Notes: generated by a model not told the origin, from the sequence alone. A stretch of 64,000 bases of DNA from Nakamurella aerolata (GCF_013002705.1 NZ_JABEND010000004.1:186001-250000), one strand, 5' to 3'; shown: positions 44,598 to 54,300, counted from the stretch's first letter. Translations and numbers: made by a program.

Positions 44598-45179
44598 TCA
44601 CCCGAAGAACGCTCGATGCGCCTGTGGCGACAAGGCGACTGCCTTGTAGAACACCCAGGCCGCCTTGCGGCACGCCGTTCCCTTCAGACCCGGTTGTGAA
44701 GCGCATTGTCGCTTCATGTTGGCGTACAACTGATTGTCGATCGACGTCTTACGCACCGCTGTCATCTGGTAGCGGTGCACCTTTCCGTAGTTCCGGTAGC
44801 CGAAGTCGTGCCGTACGCACGACGGACGCAGCAGCTTCGCGTAGTACGAAGCCCCCGGAACACTCGCCATCACCCAGGAAGGCACGCTGCAGCCGTCGGT
44901 TGACCAGTCGATCTGCCTCCCGGCGATGCCGTACCAATAGCCGTACGAGCTTGTTCCGACCGGTTGGTACGCGACGGTGTAGACAATTTTCAGCACCATG
45001 ACTCGTGACAGGCCGCCAGGTGGTTCCGGGGCTGGTCGGGCCCCGGCTGCCGGTGCCACCGTGACAGTCAGCAGCAACGCGGTGAGCACCGCCATCACTC
45101 TGGCGACCAACGATCGTTGTCGGTCCCTGGCAACGGATGTGGGCCGGTCACCGCTGACCATCTTCATTGTGGACATCAC
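44598..45179 (-). CDS. Secreted prokaryotic phospholipase A2
   Basis: 193 residues. The N-terminus has a Sec signal (VARVMAVLTALLLTVTVAPA ending AGA). The mature part shows the prokaryotic PLA2 signature: DWSTDGCSVPSWV, then LRPSCVRHDFGYRNYGK with the catalytic His-Asp pair near residues 124-125. Cys residues suitable for two disulfides (GCSV, PSCV, RQCAS, TACRK) are present. It would hydrolyse the sn-2 acyl chain of phospholipids outside the cell in a Ca2+-dependent way. Several Met codons allow starts at 45179, 45176 or 45161. It is not co-directional with close neighbours. Confidence 0.88.
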   Translation of the reverse strand: MMSTMKMVSGDRPTSVARDRQRSLVARVMAVLTALLLTVTVAPAAGARPAPEPPGGLSRVMVLKIVYTVAYQPVGTSSYGYWYGIAGRQIDWSTDGCSVPSWVMASVPGASYYAKLLRPSCVRHDFGYRNYGKVHRYQMTAVRKTSIDNQLYANMKRQCASQPGLKGTACRKAAWVFYKAVALSPQAHRAFFG

Positions 45180-45300
45180 ACAACACCCCTTCGGTTTGAC
45201 GCCGGGGAGCCGTTCCCCCGGATGTCAATACACCGTGCGCCCACTCGTCTGGAATTCGTATCGGTAGGCGAGCCCAACTGGGCTGGGTACTGCGGTTCGG

Positions 45301-46311
45301 TCAGTTCGGCAGGTCGCCCGGCGGCACCTGGTTGAGCAGCGGCCGGCCGTCGCGGAAGCGGGCCAGGTTGCTGGCGAACAACTCACCGACCCTTGGCAGG
45401 TACTGCGGGCTGCCGGTGGAACCGGAGACGTGCGGGGTGATGATGGTGCGGGGCAGCGACCAGGTCGCGTCGTCGGGCTGCAGCGGCTCCCGGTAGTGCG
45501 AGTCGAGGGCGGCACCGGCCAGTTCGCCCGACTCCAGAGCGTCGGTCAGCGCGCGTTCGTCCACCAGCGCGCCCCGCGCCGGGTTGAGCAGAAAAGCAGT
45601 GCGCGGCAACAACTTCAATTGCGCCGCGCCGATCAGCGACCTGGTGGCGCTGTTCAGGGCCACGGTGAGCACCAGGTAGTCGAGATCGGCGAGGAACGGT
45701 GCCCAGTCGCCCATCGGGTACCGGTGCACCTCCAGGGTGCCGTCCGGATCGCCGGTGCCGGCTGGTGCGAAACGCAGCGGTGCCGGACCGATGGGCGAGC
45801 GGTTCATCACCGACACGTCCAGCCCGAAAGCCGTTGCCAGCCTGGCGACCTCACGGCCGATACCGCCGTAGCCGACGATGCCGACGCGGCGGCCGCGGAG
45901 TTCGGACTGGAACAGTTGCGGGCGTTGGTACTCCCTGCGGTCCGACTGGGCCAGGATGGCGGGGAGGTCCCGCTCCAGGCTGAGCATCATCAGCAGACAC
46001 CATTCGGCGATCGGGATGTCGTTGACGCCGCTGGCGTTGCTGACCCGCACCCCGCGCTCCGGGAATCGGTGCCCGGCCAGCTGGGTGTAGCCGGCGGAGC
46101 CGAGCTGCCACCAGCGCAGGCTCGTCATCGCGTTGGAGTCGGCGGGCGCGACGTCCGACAGCACCACCGTTGCCCGCGCGGCCTGCTCAGCGACCGCTGC
46201 GGGCAGCGGCTCGGCGGGGGAGATGGGCGGAATCTGCACCACCTCCCAGCCGGGTACCGATGGCACCGGAACCCCTGGAATCGCCGACAGCGCAAGCGCA
46301 GTGTCGCTCAT
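45301..46311 (-). CDS. D-isomer-specific 2-hydroxyacid dehydrogenase
   Basis: 336 residues from ATG 46311, overlapping the upstream gene stop (ATGA). The NAD-binding motif is GRRVGIVGYGGIGREVARLA. The catalytic triad positions are filled: Arg in LLNPARGALVDE, Glu in DSHYREPLQPDD and His in IITPHVSGS. It reduces a 2-keto acid or oxidises a D-2-hydroxy acid. Coupling with an enolase-superfamily dehydratase suggests a sugar-acid pathway, in which the dehydratase makes a 2-keto-3-deoxy acid. The specificity is not deducible. Confidence 0.87.
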   Translation of the reverse strand: MSDTALALSAIPGVPVPSVPGWEVVQIPPISPAEPLPAAVAEQAARATVVLSDVAPADSNAMTSLRWWQLGSAGYTQLAGHRFPERGVRVSNASGVNDIPIAEWCLLMMLSLERDLPAILAQSDRREYQRPQLFQSELRGRRVGIVGYGGIGREVARLATAFGLDVSVMNRSPIGPAPLRFAPAGTGDPDGTLEVHRYPMGDWAPFLADLDYLVLTVALNSATRSLIGAAQLKLLPRTAFLLNPARGALVDERALTDALESGELAGAALDSHYREPLQPDDATWSLPRTIITPHVSGSTGSPQYLPRVGELFASNLARFRDGRPLLNQVPPGDLPN

Positions 46312-47633
46312 CGGGTGGACCCCGCCCGCGATGCTTCGTCGTCGGAGGTCGGCATGATCTTGCCCGGCACGTCCACCCATTCCTCGTAGCCTTGGCGGAA
46401 CGGAAACTCGGCCTTGACGGCGTCGTCCAGCCGCACCCCAAGGCCCGGCTCGGTGGGGGCAAGGACATAGCCGTCGGCGTCCAGCCGCAGGCTGTCGCCC
46501 CACAGCCGGGTGTGCAGCGCCCCGCCGAGCGGCGGGATCTCCACCACCGCCGTGTTCGCGCAGGCGAAGGCGGCATGCAGGTTCTGCATCACCCCGACGC
46601 CGCCGGACCAGGCGTGGCTGGCCACCCGGGCGCCGCGGGCGGCGAAAGCCGTTGCCACCGCGACAAAGTCGGTCATCGACAGCCACGCGGCGTCCGGCTG
46701 GGCGATGTCGAAGCTGGCCGGTGCCGCCGCGGATCCTGCCGAGCCGTCCGAGCCGGCGAACGGCGCGAACTCGACGGCGGTGGTGAGCTGTTCGCCGCCG
46801 GCCACCGGTGTCGCGGTGCGTGCGGTCAGTTCCGCGTACGCCTGCGGGCCGGTCAGCCCGTCGGATCCGTTGTACGGCAGGGCTTCTTCGAAAAAGATCA
46901 GCTGGTAGGGCGCAACGGCGTCGAGCACCGCGGTCGCGGTCTCCAGGTTCCAGCGGCTGCCTTCGCTGCGGAATCCCATGTGCGCGTCCAGCATGATGCC
47001 GACGTCAGGGCCGACGTAGTCGCGGATGGCCGCCACCTTGTCGGCCTCCAGCTGCGCGGTGTGCGCCGGGGAGTCGCCGACACTGATCTGCCGACGCGAA
47101 CCGTCCGGCTCGGTGACGAACCGCCCGGCCCCCAGCTTGAAGGCGCGAAAACCGGCGTCCAGGTAGCGATCCACCTTCTGCTTCAAGGCATCCATCGGCC
47201 AGTTGCTGGCGCCGCCGGTGGCGTAGCCAAGCAGCCGGTCGTGCCGGCCGCCGCCGAGCAGCTCGTACGCAGGTACCTGGCGCAGCTTGCCGAGCGCGTC
47301 GAACATGGCGCCCTGCACGGCGCTGATCACGGTCGGCCCGACGCCGACCCGTCCCCAGAACTGGCCGCAGGTGGCCATGGCGTTGCTGAGCGCGGCGATA
47401 TCAGCAGGATCGTCCAGTGCCTGGCCGCGCAGAATCGGGGCGTAGTACTCGATCAGCGGAGCGACGACCTGCGGCAGGTGATAGCCGAGATACGTCTCGC
47501 CGACACCGACGACGCCAGCGTCGGTGTGCAGTTCCACCAGGGCCGCGCTGCGCAGCGTGCGGAACTCGAGCATGGAGGGGTCGTCGGAGATGGGGCCGGT
47601 CAGCAGGACCGGCCGCAGATCGGTGATACGCAC
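46308..47633 (-). CDS. Enolase-superfamily (mandelate racemase-type) enzyme
   Basis: 441 residues from GTG 47633 (VRITDLRPVLLTG, the usual family opening); GTG 47663 and GTG 47693 would add 10 or 20 residues. The capping domain is followed by a (beta/alpha)7 barrel with AFKLGAGRF (catalytic Lys strand), GIMLDAHMGF (metal Asp), IFFEEALPYN (metal Glu), PVAGGEQLT (third metal ligand) and VASHAWSGGVGV (catalytic His). This is the mandelate racemase/glucarate dehydratase pattern, acting on a hydroxy acid through an enolate. A short Ala/Gly-rich insert occurs near residue 305. TTGACG upstream of 47633 may be a -35 giving a leaderless transcript. It is coupled to the 2-hydroxyacid dehydrogenase. Confidence 0.85.
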   Translation of the reverse strand: MRITDLRPVLLTGPISDDPSMLEFRTLRSAALVELHTDAGVVGVGETYLGYHLPQVVAPLIEYYAPILRGQALDDPADIAALSNAMATCGQFWGRVGVGPTVISAVQGAMFDALGKLRQVPAYELLGGGRHDRLLGYATGGASNWPMDALKQKVDRYLDAGFRAFKLGAGRFVTEPDGSRRQISVGDSPAHTAQLEADKVAAIRDYVGPDVGIMLDAHMGFRSEGSRWNLETATAVLDAVAPYQLIFFEEALPYNGSDGLTGPQAYAELTARTATPVAGGEQLTTAVEFAPFAGSDGSAGSAAAPASFDIAQPDAAWLSMTDFVAVATAFAARGARVASHAWSGGVGVMQNLHAAFACANTAVVEIPPLGGALHTRLWGDSLRLDADGYVLAPTEPGLGVRLDDAVKAEFPFRQGYEEWVDVPGKIMPTSDDEASRAGSTR

Positions 47634-47732
47634 CCGCCCAGCTTTCGCGAAATCAGGTTTCACGTCAATCCACGGACTGCGGCGCCGAGGCACGGAGTGG
47701 GCGCCGGGCAGCCCGCGGCGCCGCCGGCGGCG

Positions 47733-48557
47733 TCACCAGAGCGGCAGCTCGCCGCGCACCGCCGCCGGGATCCGTTCCGGCGCTTCGGCCCGACCGGTCG
47801 CCACCAGGATGAACTCGTCCGCCGGTAGTCGGCGCAGTTCGGTGTCGGCGCCGAGCACCCCGGCCTTGGCCTCGAACCCTTGCCGCAGGGTTTGCTCGAC
47901 CCGTTCCACCGCGGCCGGCAACAGCGGCGGGGCCGCCACCTCCGGCAGGCTCCGGTGCAGGTCGCCGGCATGCACCACCAGCTCGATCAGCCTGGTCTGC
48001 AGAAAGTCGGTGAGCCGCATGGTGCCGCCGGTCACCGTCACCGTCGGGTCGTACTGGCCCAGCGCCGCCAGGGTGCGCTGCGCCTGCCCCCAGGCGGCGT
48101 CGAGTTCGCCGAGCCGGTCCGCCGCCGAGGCCGCGGCGGCCGCTCTGGTGCGCTCGGCGTTGTCGTCGGCGCCGGCGCTGTAACCGGACAGGAACTGCGG
48201 CACCGTCAGCGTTGGCCGGGCCGGTTCGTCCTGCGCCGCAACGGTTTCCGCCTCCGCACCAGGATCGGTCCCTGCGCCGGTCCCGGCCGGCGCCGGTCGC
48301 AGGGCGGCGATGGCGTCGAGCGTCCTGGCCAGGTGGGAGATCACGTCGTCGACGGACCACCCGAACAACACACTGGTCTGCTGGCGTTGCGCCGGCGAGA
48401 TGCCTTGCAGCCAACCGCGCAGCGCGCCCCACTGCGCGGCGACCAGCAGGTCGACGCTGTCGGTGCTGGCATGCGGCCGGTCCGGCGCTGGCTGTGACGG
48501 CGGTGCCGGTGAAGACGGTGCCGGTGAAGACGGGGGCTGTGACGACGGCTCTGACAC
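47733..48557 (-). CDS. Maleylpyruvate isomerase N-terminal (DinB-fold) protein
   Basis: 274 residues. A Pro/Ser-rich N-terminus (~30 residues) precedes a DinB-like four-helix bundle: FGWSVDDVISHLARTLDAIA with the first metal-binding His, RLIELVVHAGDLHRSLPE with the second and third. A smaller C-terminal domain (LPADEFILVATGRAEAPER) follows. The pattern is that of mycothiol-dependent maleylpyruvate isomerase relatives common in actinobacteria, which bind Zn and may use mycothiol. The substrate is unknown. A disordered insert lies near residues 85-105. Confidence 0.82.
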   Translation of the reverse strand: MSEPSSQPPSSPAPSSPAPPSQPAPDRPHASTDSVDLLVAAQWGALRGWLQGISPAQRQQTSVLFGWSVDDVISHLARTLDAIAALRPAPAGTGAGTDPGAEAETVAAQDEPARPTLTVPQFLSGYSAGADDNAERTRAAAAASAADRLGELDAAWGQAQRTLAALGQYDPTVTVTGGTMRLTDFLQTRLIELVVHAGDLHRSLPEVAAPPLLPAAVERVEQTLRQGFEAKAGVLGADTELRRLPADEFILVATGRAEAPERIPAAVRGELPLW

Positions 48558-48598
48558 ACCACAAACCTACCCAAGCGCCGTGCGCCAGGCCGGGCGGC

Positions 48599-50497
48599 TC
48601 AGTTCTTGTAGACGGTGTTGAATCGCTCGTCCGTTGTCGGGCTCGGCACCAGTCCCTGCACGTTCTTGGCGACGACGATGCCGGGTGGTGACGACGAGAT
48701 CGGCACCGCTGGCAGGTAGGTCGACGAGATCTTGTTGGAGAGCGTTGCGTAGGCCTGCTGCCGCTGTTTCGGATCGGGGATGGAGTCTGCGGCGGCGACC
48801 GCCTTGGACAGTTCCGCCCCCTGCGGGGTGCTCTCGGTGCCGAAGTCGTTGGGCAGCGGTCCCCAGAACGAGGACAGCCAGGAGTCAGGACTGGGGTAGC
48901 CGCCGGTCCACCCCAGCAGGTACAGGTCGGGGGTGTGGGCGTTCACCCCGTCCAGATAGCCGCCGTTCCACGGTTTGCTCACCACCTTGAGCTTGATGCC
49001 GACGGCCTCGAGGTCTTGGGAGAACTGGGTGAAGATGCTCTTCGGATCGGGCATGTACGGGCGGGTCACCTCGGTCGGCCACCAGAAGCTCAGCGTCACC
49101 GGCTTGCCGTAGTCGGCCAGCAGCTGCTTGGCCTTGTCCGGGTCGTAGCTGTAGGTGGGCTGTACCGGGTCGGGGCAGCCCGGCGCCAGCTTCGGGAAGA
49201 AGCAGTTGTTCACGTAGGCGCCCTCGGGCATCAGCGACTGCACCATCTGATCGCGGTTCAGCGCGTAGGCGATGGCTTGCCGCACCCGCAGGTCGTTCAG
49301 CGGTGAAGCGGTCTTGCGCTGCATCATTGCCAGATACAGCATGTTGAACGCCGGCTGGATGTCGATCTTGTGTCCGGTTGAGCGCAGGTCGTCCCAGTCG
49401 GCGGGGTTCGGCAGGTCGTAGCCGTCGATGGTGCCGGCCTGCAGGGCCTGCTTGCGAGCGGTCTCGTCCGGGATCACCTTGAACACCAGCTTGGCCACCT
49501 TGGCCTTGGGTCCCCAGTATTTGTCGTTGCGCAGCAAGGTGATCTGGTTGTTGGTCTTGTCGTACGAGCCGAAGACGAACGGCCCGGTGCCGGTCGGGTG
49601 CGCGGTGGCGTAGGCGGGATAACTGAACGAATCGCCGGTGGATGCGATGCCGTCGCCGTTGTACTTCTTCAGCGCGGTGGGTGACTGGATCACGAAGGTG
49701 GAATCGGCGAACACCGCCGGCAGCTTCGACGAGAAGCGGGTCATGGTGATGACGACGGTGGACGCGTCCTTGGCCTGGCAGCCGCCGTACAGGCTCGGCA
49801 CCGGAGTGCCGTCGGCATCCTTCTGACCCTTGAAACCGCCCATGTTTTCGGCCCAGAACTGCGCCTGGGTCTGGGCGACCCCGGTCTCGGAGAACATCCG
49901 GTCGTAGTTGAAGCAGACGGCATCGGCGTCCAGCTTGGTGCCGTCGGAGAAGGTGACGCCCTTGCGCAGCTGGAACGTCCAGGTCTTGCCGTCGTCGCTG
50001 GCGGTGAACTTCTCGGCCAGGCCAGGCCCGACCTCGACGGAACCGGCCTTGGTCTCCAACAGACCCTCGTACAGCTGGTGGGTGATGCGGAAGGTCTCGC
50101 CGTCGGTGGCCCACACCGGGTCGAACGATTCGGGGGCGCCGGCCGCGGCAAAGGTGAAGGTGCCGTTGGGATCTGACGGTTGGCCGGTGGTGTCGACGAC
50201 GACGGAGGTCTGGGCGGTTCCGGCGCCGCCGGTGTCGCCGCCGCTGCCCGCGGCACCGGTGTTCTGGCCGGCGTTCTGCCCGGTCGCGGCGCCGGTGGAG
50301 TTGCCGGCGTCCCGCTGCGAAGCGGCGCAACCGGAGACGATCAGCATCGCGCTGACGCCGATCGCCGTCATACCGAGCCTGCTGTGCCGGCCGGTCACCG
50401 CGGCGCGGGCGCTGCTGGTACCGCGGGCGCTGAGGGCACCGGGGGCACTGAGGGCACTGACCGCCCTGACGGCACTGAAGGAGCTGGAGAAGCGCAC
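48599..50497 (-). CDS. ABC transporter substrate-binding lipoprotein, family 5 (peptide type)
   Basis: 632 residues from GTG 50497, chosen because GGAGGT lies five bases upstream. The lipoprotein signal is long: ~33 residues of Ser/Ala-rich sequence, then RHSRLGMTAIGVSAMLIVSG with the lipobox Cys in SGCAAS. The SBP_bac_5 fold is clear (APESFDPVWATDGETFRITH, LYEGLLE, RQAIAYALNRDQMVQSLMPE). It would bind oligopeptides, nickel complexes or similar at the outer membrane face and pass them to a Dpp/Opp-type permease. No permease or ATPase genes are adjacent, so it is an orphan binding protein. A Gly/Thr-rich linker follows the lipid anchor. Confidence 0.9.
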   Translation of the reverse strand: MRFSSSFSAVRAVSALSAPGALSARGTSSARAAVTGRHSRLGMTAIGVSAMLIVSGCAASQRDAGNSTGAATGQNAGQNTGAAGSGGDTGGAGTAQTSVVVDTTGQPSDPNGTFTFAAAGAPESFDPVWATDGETFRITHQLYEGLLETKAGSVEVGPGLAEKFTASDDGKTWTFQLRKGVTFSDGTKLDADAVCFNYDRMFSETGVAQTQAQFWAENMGGFKGQKDADGTPVPSLYGGCQAKDASTVVITMTRFSSKLPAVFADSTFVIQSPTALKKYNGDGIASTGDSFSYPAYATAHPTGTGPFVFGSYDKTNNQITLLRNDKYWGPKAKVAKLVFKVIPDETARKQALQAGTIDGYDLPNPADWDDLRSTGHKIDIQPAFNMLYLAMMQRKTASPLNDLRVRQAIAYALNRDQMVQSLMPEGAYVNNCFFPKLAPGCPDPVQPTYSYDPDKAKQLLADYGKPVTLSFWWPTEVTRPYMPDPKSIFTQFSQDLEAVGIKLKVVSKPWNGGYLDGVNAHTPDLYLLGWTGGYPSPDSWLSSFWGPLPNDFGTESTPQGAELSKAVAAADSIPDPKQRQQAYATLSNKISSTYLPAVPISSSPPGIVVAKNVQGLVPSPTTDERFNTVYKN

Positions 50498-50669
50498 TGC
50501 CGACCTCCGAATCGCTCGGATGGCGCCGCACGGGTGTGCGGTGCACAGCACATCGATTCGCAGGAGGCTACGCGGCCCCGGCCCGGAAAACTATGGTCCG
50601 CACAGACATTCTCAAGATGTCACCTGTTGGAAACACGGTGACTCACAGCAGTGACGACCGTCGGGTCGG

Positions 50670-51140
50670 TCAGTTGCCCGCCGCTTCGCTGAGCTTTTCC
50701 AGCGAACCGTCCAGCTGTTCCGGGGTGACCAGCGGGAAATTGACCTTCTTCAACAGCTCGGGGTCGCTGACCTGTGACCAGTCGTAGGTGAGCTGGACGT
50801 CGGTGGAGTCCGGGCCGTTGGGGGTGAGCTCCCACACCCATTCCCAGCCAGGAGGTTCGGTGCCGGCTGGTGCGGTTTTCCAGGCGATCAGCTTGTTCTG
50901 GTCGAAGCCGACGACGGTGTTGTCGGTCTGGTAGTCGCCGCCCATGTGATCGCCGGTCATGTCCATGCGGAACACCTGCCCGGTACCCGAGATGCGCTGG
51001 GGCTTCACCGCTCCGCGGACGAAACCTGATCCGTCGAAGGACTGGTGTTTGCCTGGATCGCTCAGAATGTCGAAGATGTCCGATGCGGATGCCGGAATCG
51101 TCCGGGACACAACAACTTTGCTGTTCTGCGTGTCAGCCAT
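50670..51140 (-). CDS. SRPBCC-fold polyketide cyclase/dehydrase-like protein
   Basis: 156 residues from ATG 51140 (ATG 51149 is also possible). The START-like helix-grip fold is indicated by VVVSRTIPASASDIFDILSD at the N-terminus, NKLIAWKTAPAG and the final amphipathic helix of LVTPEQLDGSLEKLSEAAGN. The cavity would bind a hydrophobic ligand; no catalytic residues can be assigned. It is a single gene between the GH36 and binding-protein genes. Confidence 0.83.
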   Translation of the reverse strand: MADTQNSKVVVSRTIPASASDIFDILSDPGKHQSFDGSGFVRGAVKPQRISGTGQVFRMDMTGDHMGGDYQTDNTVVGFDQNKLIAWKTAPAGTEPPGWEWVWELTPNGPDSTDVQLTYDWSQVSDPELLKKVNFPLVTPEQLDGSLEKLSEAAGN

Positions 51141-51216
51141 GGCCACCATCGTGCCGCGCTCGAGGCCCGGCCGCAACGGCGCCGGCGCGGCGCACCCCAA
51201 CTCGCAGTGCCCGTCG

Positions 51217-53388
51217 TCAGCTCAGCTGCTGGATCTCGATGAGCTGCGCGGTCTGCGGCAGTCGCCGCGGCATCCAGAAACCGACAGTGGCGAGTACGGC
51301 GCCGGTGACCGGGACACCGCCGGTCGGGCCGGCGGGATCGGCGTGCGGTGCCTCACCGCCGACGGCCTGCTGCGTGAGGCCGCCGAGCCAGCTCAGCTGG
51401 TACCGCGCCTGCGGATCGAGCCCTGGCACTTTGAGGCTGGTGCCGCGGTTGCTCATCGACTCGTCCAACTGCACGACGGCCAGCAGCGCGCTGCGCCGGT
51501 CGGCGGCGATCACGCCGTTCAGCTGCACGTTCTGGTCTTCGGCCGGGGTGAACCGCACCACCCGCCCGGTGTGCAGCAGCGGCCGCCAGGTCTTGTACAG
51601 CGCGATCCACTCGGCCAGCTCCGCCAGCTCGGCCTCCGACGCCTTGGTGATGTTCCACTCGACACCGAATGCGCCGAACATGGCCACGGCTGCCCGCATC
51701 GGCAGGCCCAGCTGCCGGCGGGTCTGGTGCGATACCGGCGCCGAGACGTGTGCACCCAGGTACTCGGGGGCGATCAGCTGGCTGGTCCAGCGCTGAATCT
51801 GTTGCCGGGCAAGGGCATCCGTCATGTCCGAGGTCCAGAATCGCTGCACCTGTTCGATCACGGCAAGGTCGATCCGGCCGCCGCCGGAGGCGCAGGATTC
51901 CCAGGCCACCTGTGGGTGCCGCGCGCGGAGGTCGGCCAGCAGCGCCGCGAACGCCTCGGCCTGCCGGTGTGCCGCCGGCGCGCCGGCTCTGGTGTTGCTG
52001 CCGGCGTCGAGCAGCGGGCGGTTGTGATCCCACTTGACGTAGTCGACGGCGTTGTCGGTCAGCACCTTGTCGATCGAATCTCTGATGTGTTGCCAGGCAG
52101 CGGGATTGGTGAGGTCGACCACCTGCTGTTGCCGCTCGGGAACGGGCGTCCGGTCGCCGGTCTGCAGGATCCAGTCGGGGTGTTCGGTGAACAGGTCGGA
52201 GTCGGGGTTCACCATCTCGGGCTCGAACCACAGCCCGAACTGCATGCCTAGCTGATGCACCTTCTCGATCAGCGGAGTCAGCCCGTCGGGCCACACGGTG
52301 GGATCGACCCACCAGTCGCCGAGCCCGGCCGAGTCGTTGCGGCGCAGGTGGAACCAGCCGTCGTCGAGTACATAGCGCTCTACCCCGACCTGAGCCGCGA
52401 GTTCGGCCAACCGCAGCAGCTGCGCAAGGTCGTGGTCGAAGTACACGGCCTCCCAGACGTTCAGCGTCACCGGCTGGTGTTCGGTGTGGGCCGGCAGACT
52501 CCGCTGCCACTGGTGCAGGGCGTCGGCCAACCCGTCAAGGCCGTCGGTGCGGGCGGCGATCACCACCCACGGGGTGGTGTAGCTCTCGTCCGGCGCCAGG
52601 TCGATCTCGCCAGGTTGCAACAGTTCTCCGGCGCTCAGCTGGGCGGGTTGCCACGGGCCCCGCTGCACCGCGTGACTGGAGTTGCCGCTGGTGGCCACCA
52701 CCGCGGCGATCACCGATCCGCTGCCGAAGTCGAACCCGGGGGTACCCGCCACCAGCATCGTGGTGGAGTCGAGTCCGGGGCGGCCGAGCCGGGACTGCCT
52801 GTCCCACAACCCGTCCGCGATCCGGTGCCGCTGCGGAATCCGTTCCCGCAGATGCCGGCCGGTGAAGTCGAGCAGCTCGATGTGATCGTCGGCCAGCGGC
52901 ACCGACACCTCGAGCCCCTGCAACAGGTAGTGGTCGGATCCGGTGTTGCGCAACGTGTGCCGGGCCCGCAATGCCCCGCCGGTCAGCGTCTGCACCTCGG
53001 TCCGCAGTGCCAGCCCGGCCACCGGATCAACCGCATCGATGGTGAGCGTCCCGTCGCCGGCGGTGATCGCCTCGGTCTGCAGCATGGGTGACCAGTCGCG
53101 GCCGGCGGGGAGCGTGCCGGTGCCCGGTCGGAAACCGCGGAGCCCTGGGCGGGTGTAGTCCGGCCGGTACTGCTCGGTGAGCAGTGGCGTCCCGCGGTGG
53201 GGACCGGCCAGCGCCGCCGCTTCGGCGGGAGCAAGACTGGCCACCTCGGCAGCGGTACCGAGCAGCCGCAGCACCGGAAGCCCCTGCGGGTGTCTGGGGT
53301 CCGCGTCCAACACCACGGTGGTTGCGCTGTCGGATGATGCGGACTCTGGTGTCGGGAAAATGAGCGGCAGCGAGACCTGCTCTGGCAT
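51217..53388 (-). CDS. Alpha-galactosidase, GH36 family
   Basis: 723 residues, typical of GH36. It hydrolyses terminal alpha-galactosides such as melibiose and raffinose. The N-terminal beta-sandwich is followed by the catalytic barrel: ERYVLDDGWFHLRRNDSAGL, GLWFEPEMVNPDSDLF, the nucleophile Asp in DYVKWDHNRP (about residue 455), ESCASGGGRIDLAV, and the acid/base Asp in RFWTSDMTDALA (about 520). There is no signal peptide, so the enzyme is cytoplasmic. It is flanked by exonuclease III on one side and an SRPBCC gene on the other, with no sugar transporter nearby. Confidence 0.93.
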   Translation of the reverse strand: MPEQVSLPLIFPTPESASSDSATTVVLDADPRHPQGLPVLRLLGTAAEVASLAPAEAAALAGPHRGTPLLTEQYRPDYTRPGLRGFRPGTGTLPAGRDWSPMLQTEAITAGDGTLTIDAVDPVAGLALRTEVQTLTGGALRARHTLRNTGSDHYLLQGLEVSVPLADDHIELLDFTGRHLRERIPQRHRIADGLWDRQSRLGRPGLDSTTMLVAGTPGFDFGSGSVIAAVVATSGNSSHAVQRGPWQPAQLSAGELLQPGEIDLAPDESYTTPWVVIAARTDGLDGLADALHQWQRSLPAHTEHQPVTLNVWEAVYFDHDLAQLLRLAELAAQVGVERYVLDDGWFHLRRNDSAGLGDWWVDPTVWPDGLTPLIEKVHQLGMQFGLWFEPEMVNPDSDLFTEHPDWILQTGDRTPVPERQQQVVDLTNPAAWQHIRDSIDKVLTDNAVDYVKWDHNRPLLDAGSNTRAGAPAAHRQAEAFAALLADLRARHPQVAWESCASGGGRIDLAVIEQVQRFWTSDMTDALARQQIQRWTSQLIAPEYLGAHVSAPVSHQTRRQLGLPMRAAVAMFGAFGVEWNITKASEAELAELAEWIALYKTWRPLLHTGRVVRFTPAEDQNVQLNGVIAADRRSALLAVVQLDESMSNRGTSLKVPGLDPQARYQLSWLGGLTQQAVGGEAPHADPAGPTGGVPVTGAVLATVGFWMPRRLPQTAQLIEIQQLS

Positions 53389-53445
53389 GCGGTCGTCCTT
53401 CCGGCGGGGGAGCGTGCGCCTGACGGTATCGAGGCTCTGGGCCGC

Positions 53446-54300
53446 TCAGGTCGGTGGGTCCACCCAGGTGTAGTCGGCGACCATCGGTGAGTGGTCGCTC
53501 ATCCGCTCCGCCATGGTGGCCGAGGTGTCCACCCATGCGGCTGTCGCGGTGCGGGCCAGTTCTGGTGTGGCCAACTGGTGGTCGATGCGCCAGCCGGCGT
53601 CGGCGGCCCAGGTGGTGCTGCGCCACGACCACCAGGTGAACGGTCCCACCTCGTCCGGCCGCAGCGTTCGCAGCACATCGACCAGCCGGCCCGGCGCCAG
53701 CTGCCGGTTGATCCATTCCCGCTCGGCCGGCAAAAAGCCTTCGGAGCCACGGTGTTTGCGCCAGAACCTGATGTCGGGCTCTGCGGGAGCGATGTTGAAA
53801 TCGCCACAGAGCAGGTACTGGTTGCCGCGGCGGCTGCGCCGGATCATCAGCGCGATGCGCTGCTCCAGCAGCGCAAGGAAGCGCAGCTTGCGCAGATACT
53901 TCTCGCCGTCGACGTCGCCCTTGGGTAGGTACAGCGACGCAACGGTGAGCCCGGGCAGATCGACTTCGAGGTAGCGGCCCTGCGGGTCGAAGTCGTCCGG
54001 ATCCTCGTGCGGTGGAAGGGTTGTCGGACGACGGGCCCGGGCTGGCAGCTCAGCGAAACCGCGTCGCACGGCCAGCGGTGGTTGCCGGGTGAGGATCGCG
54101 ACGCCGTTGCGGCCGGCCCGGTTGCCGGCGTGATAGCTGAAGTGCCGGCCTGCGTGCACCTCGGGTGGAACGGCCGGCGCAGGTGCTCGAACCTCTTGCA
54201 GGCACACCACATCGGGCCGGGTGCGCTGTTGCCAGTCGAGGTAGCCGCGGCGCACCGCGGCGCGGATCCCGTTGACGTTGAAGGTGGCGACGCGCAGCAC
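53446..54300 (-). CDS. xth: Exodeoxyribonuclease III / AP endonuclease
   Basis: 284 residues from GTG 54300. EEP-fold nuclease of base-excision repair. Motifs in order are VATFNVNGIRAAVRRG, VCLQEVRAPAPAV (metal-binding Glu), GRNGVAILTR, LYLPKGDVDGEKY, LLCGDFNIAPAEPDI (Asp and Asn) and MSDHSPMVADYTW (catalytic His). It lies 20 bases after the aminotransferase gene on the same strand, and no clear ribosome site precedes the GTG. Close to trpS, as in several actinobacteria. Confidence 0.93.
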   Translation of the reverse strand: MLRVATFNVNGIRAAVRRGYLDWQQRTRPDVVCLQEVRAPAPAVPPEVHAGRHFSYHAGNRAGRNGVAILTRQPPLAVRRGFAELPARARRPTTLPPHEDPDDFDPQGRYLEVDLPGLTVASLYLPKGDVDGEKYLRKLRFLALLEQRIALMIRRSRRGNQYLLCGDFNIAPAEPDIRFWRKHRGSEGFLPAEREWINRQLAPGRLVDVLRTLRPDEVGPFTWWSWRSTTWAADAGWRIDHQLATPELARTATAAWVDTSATMAERMSDHSPMVADYTWVDPPT

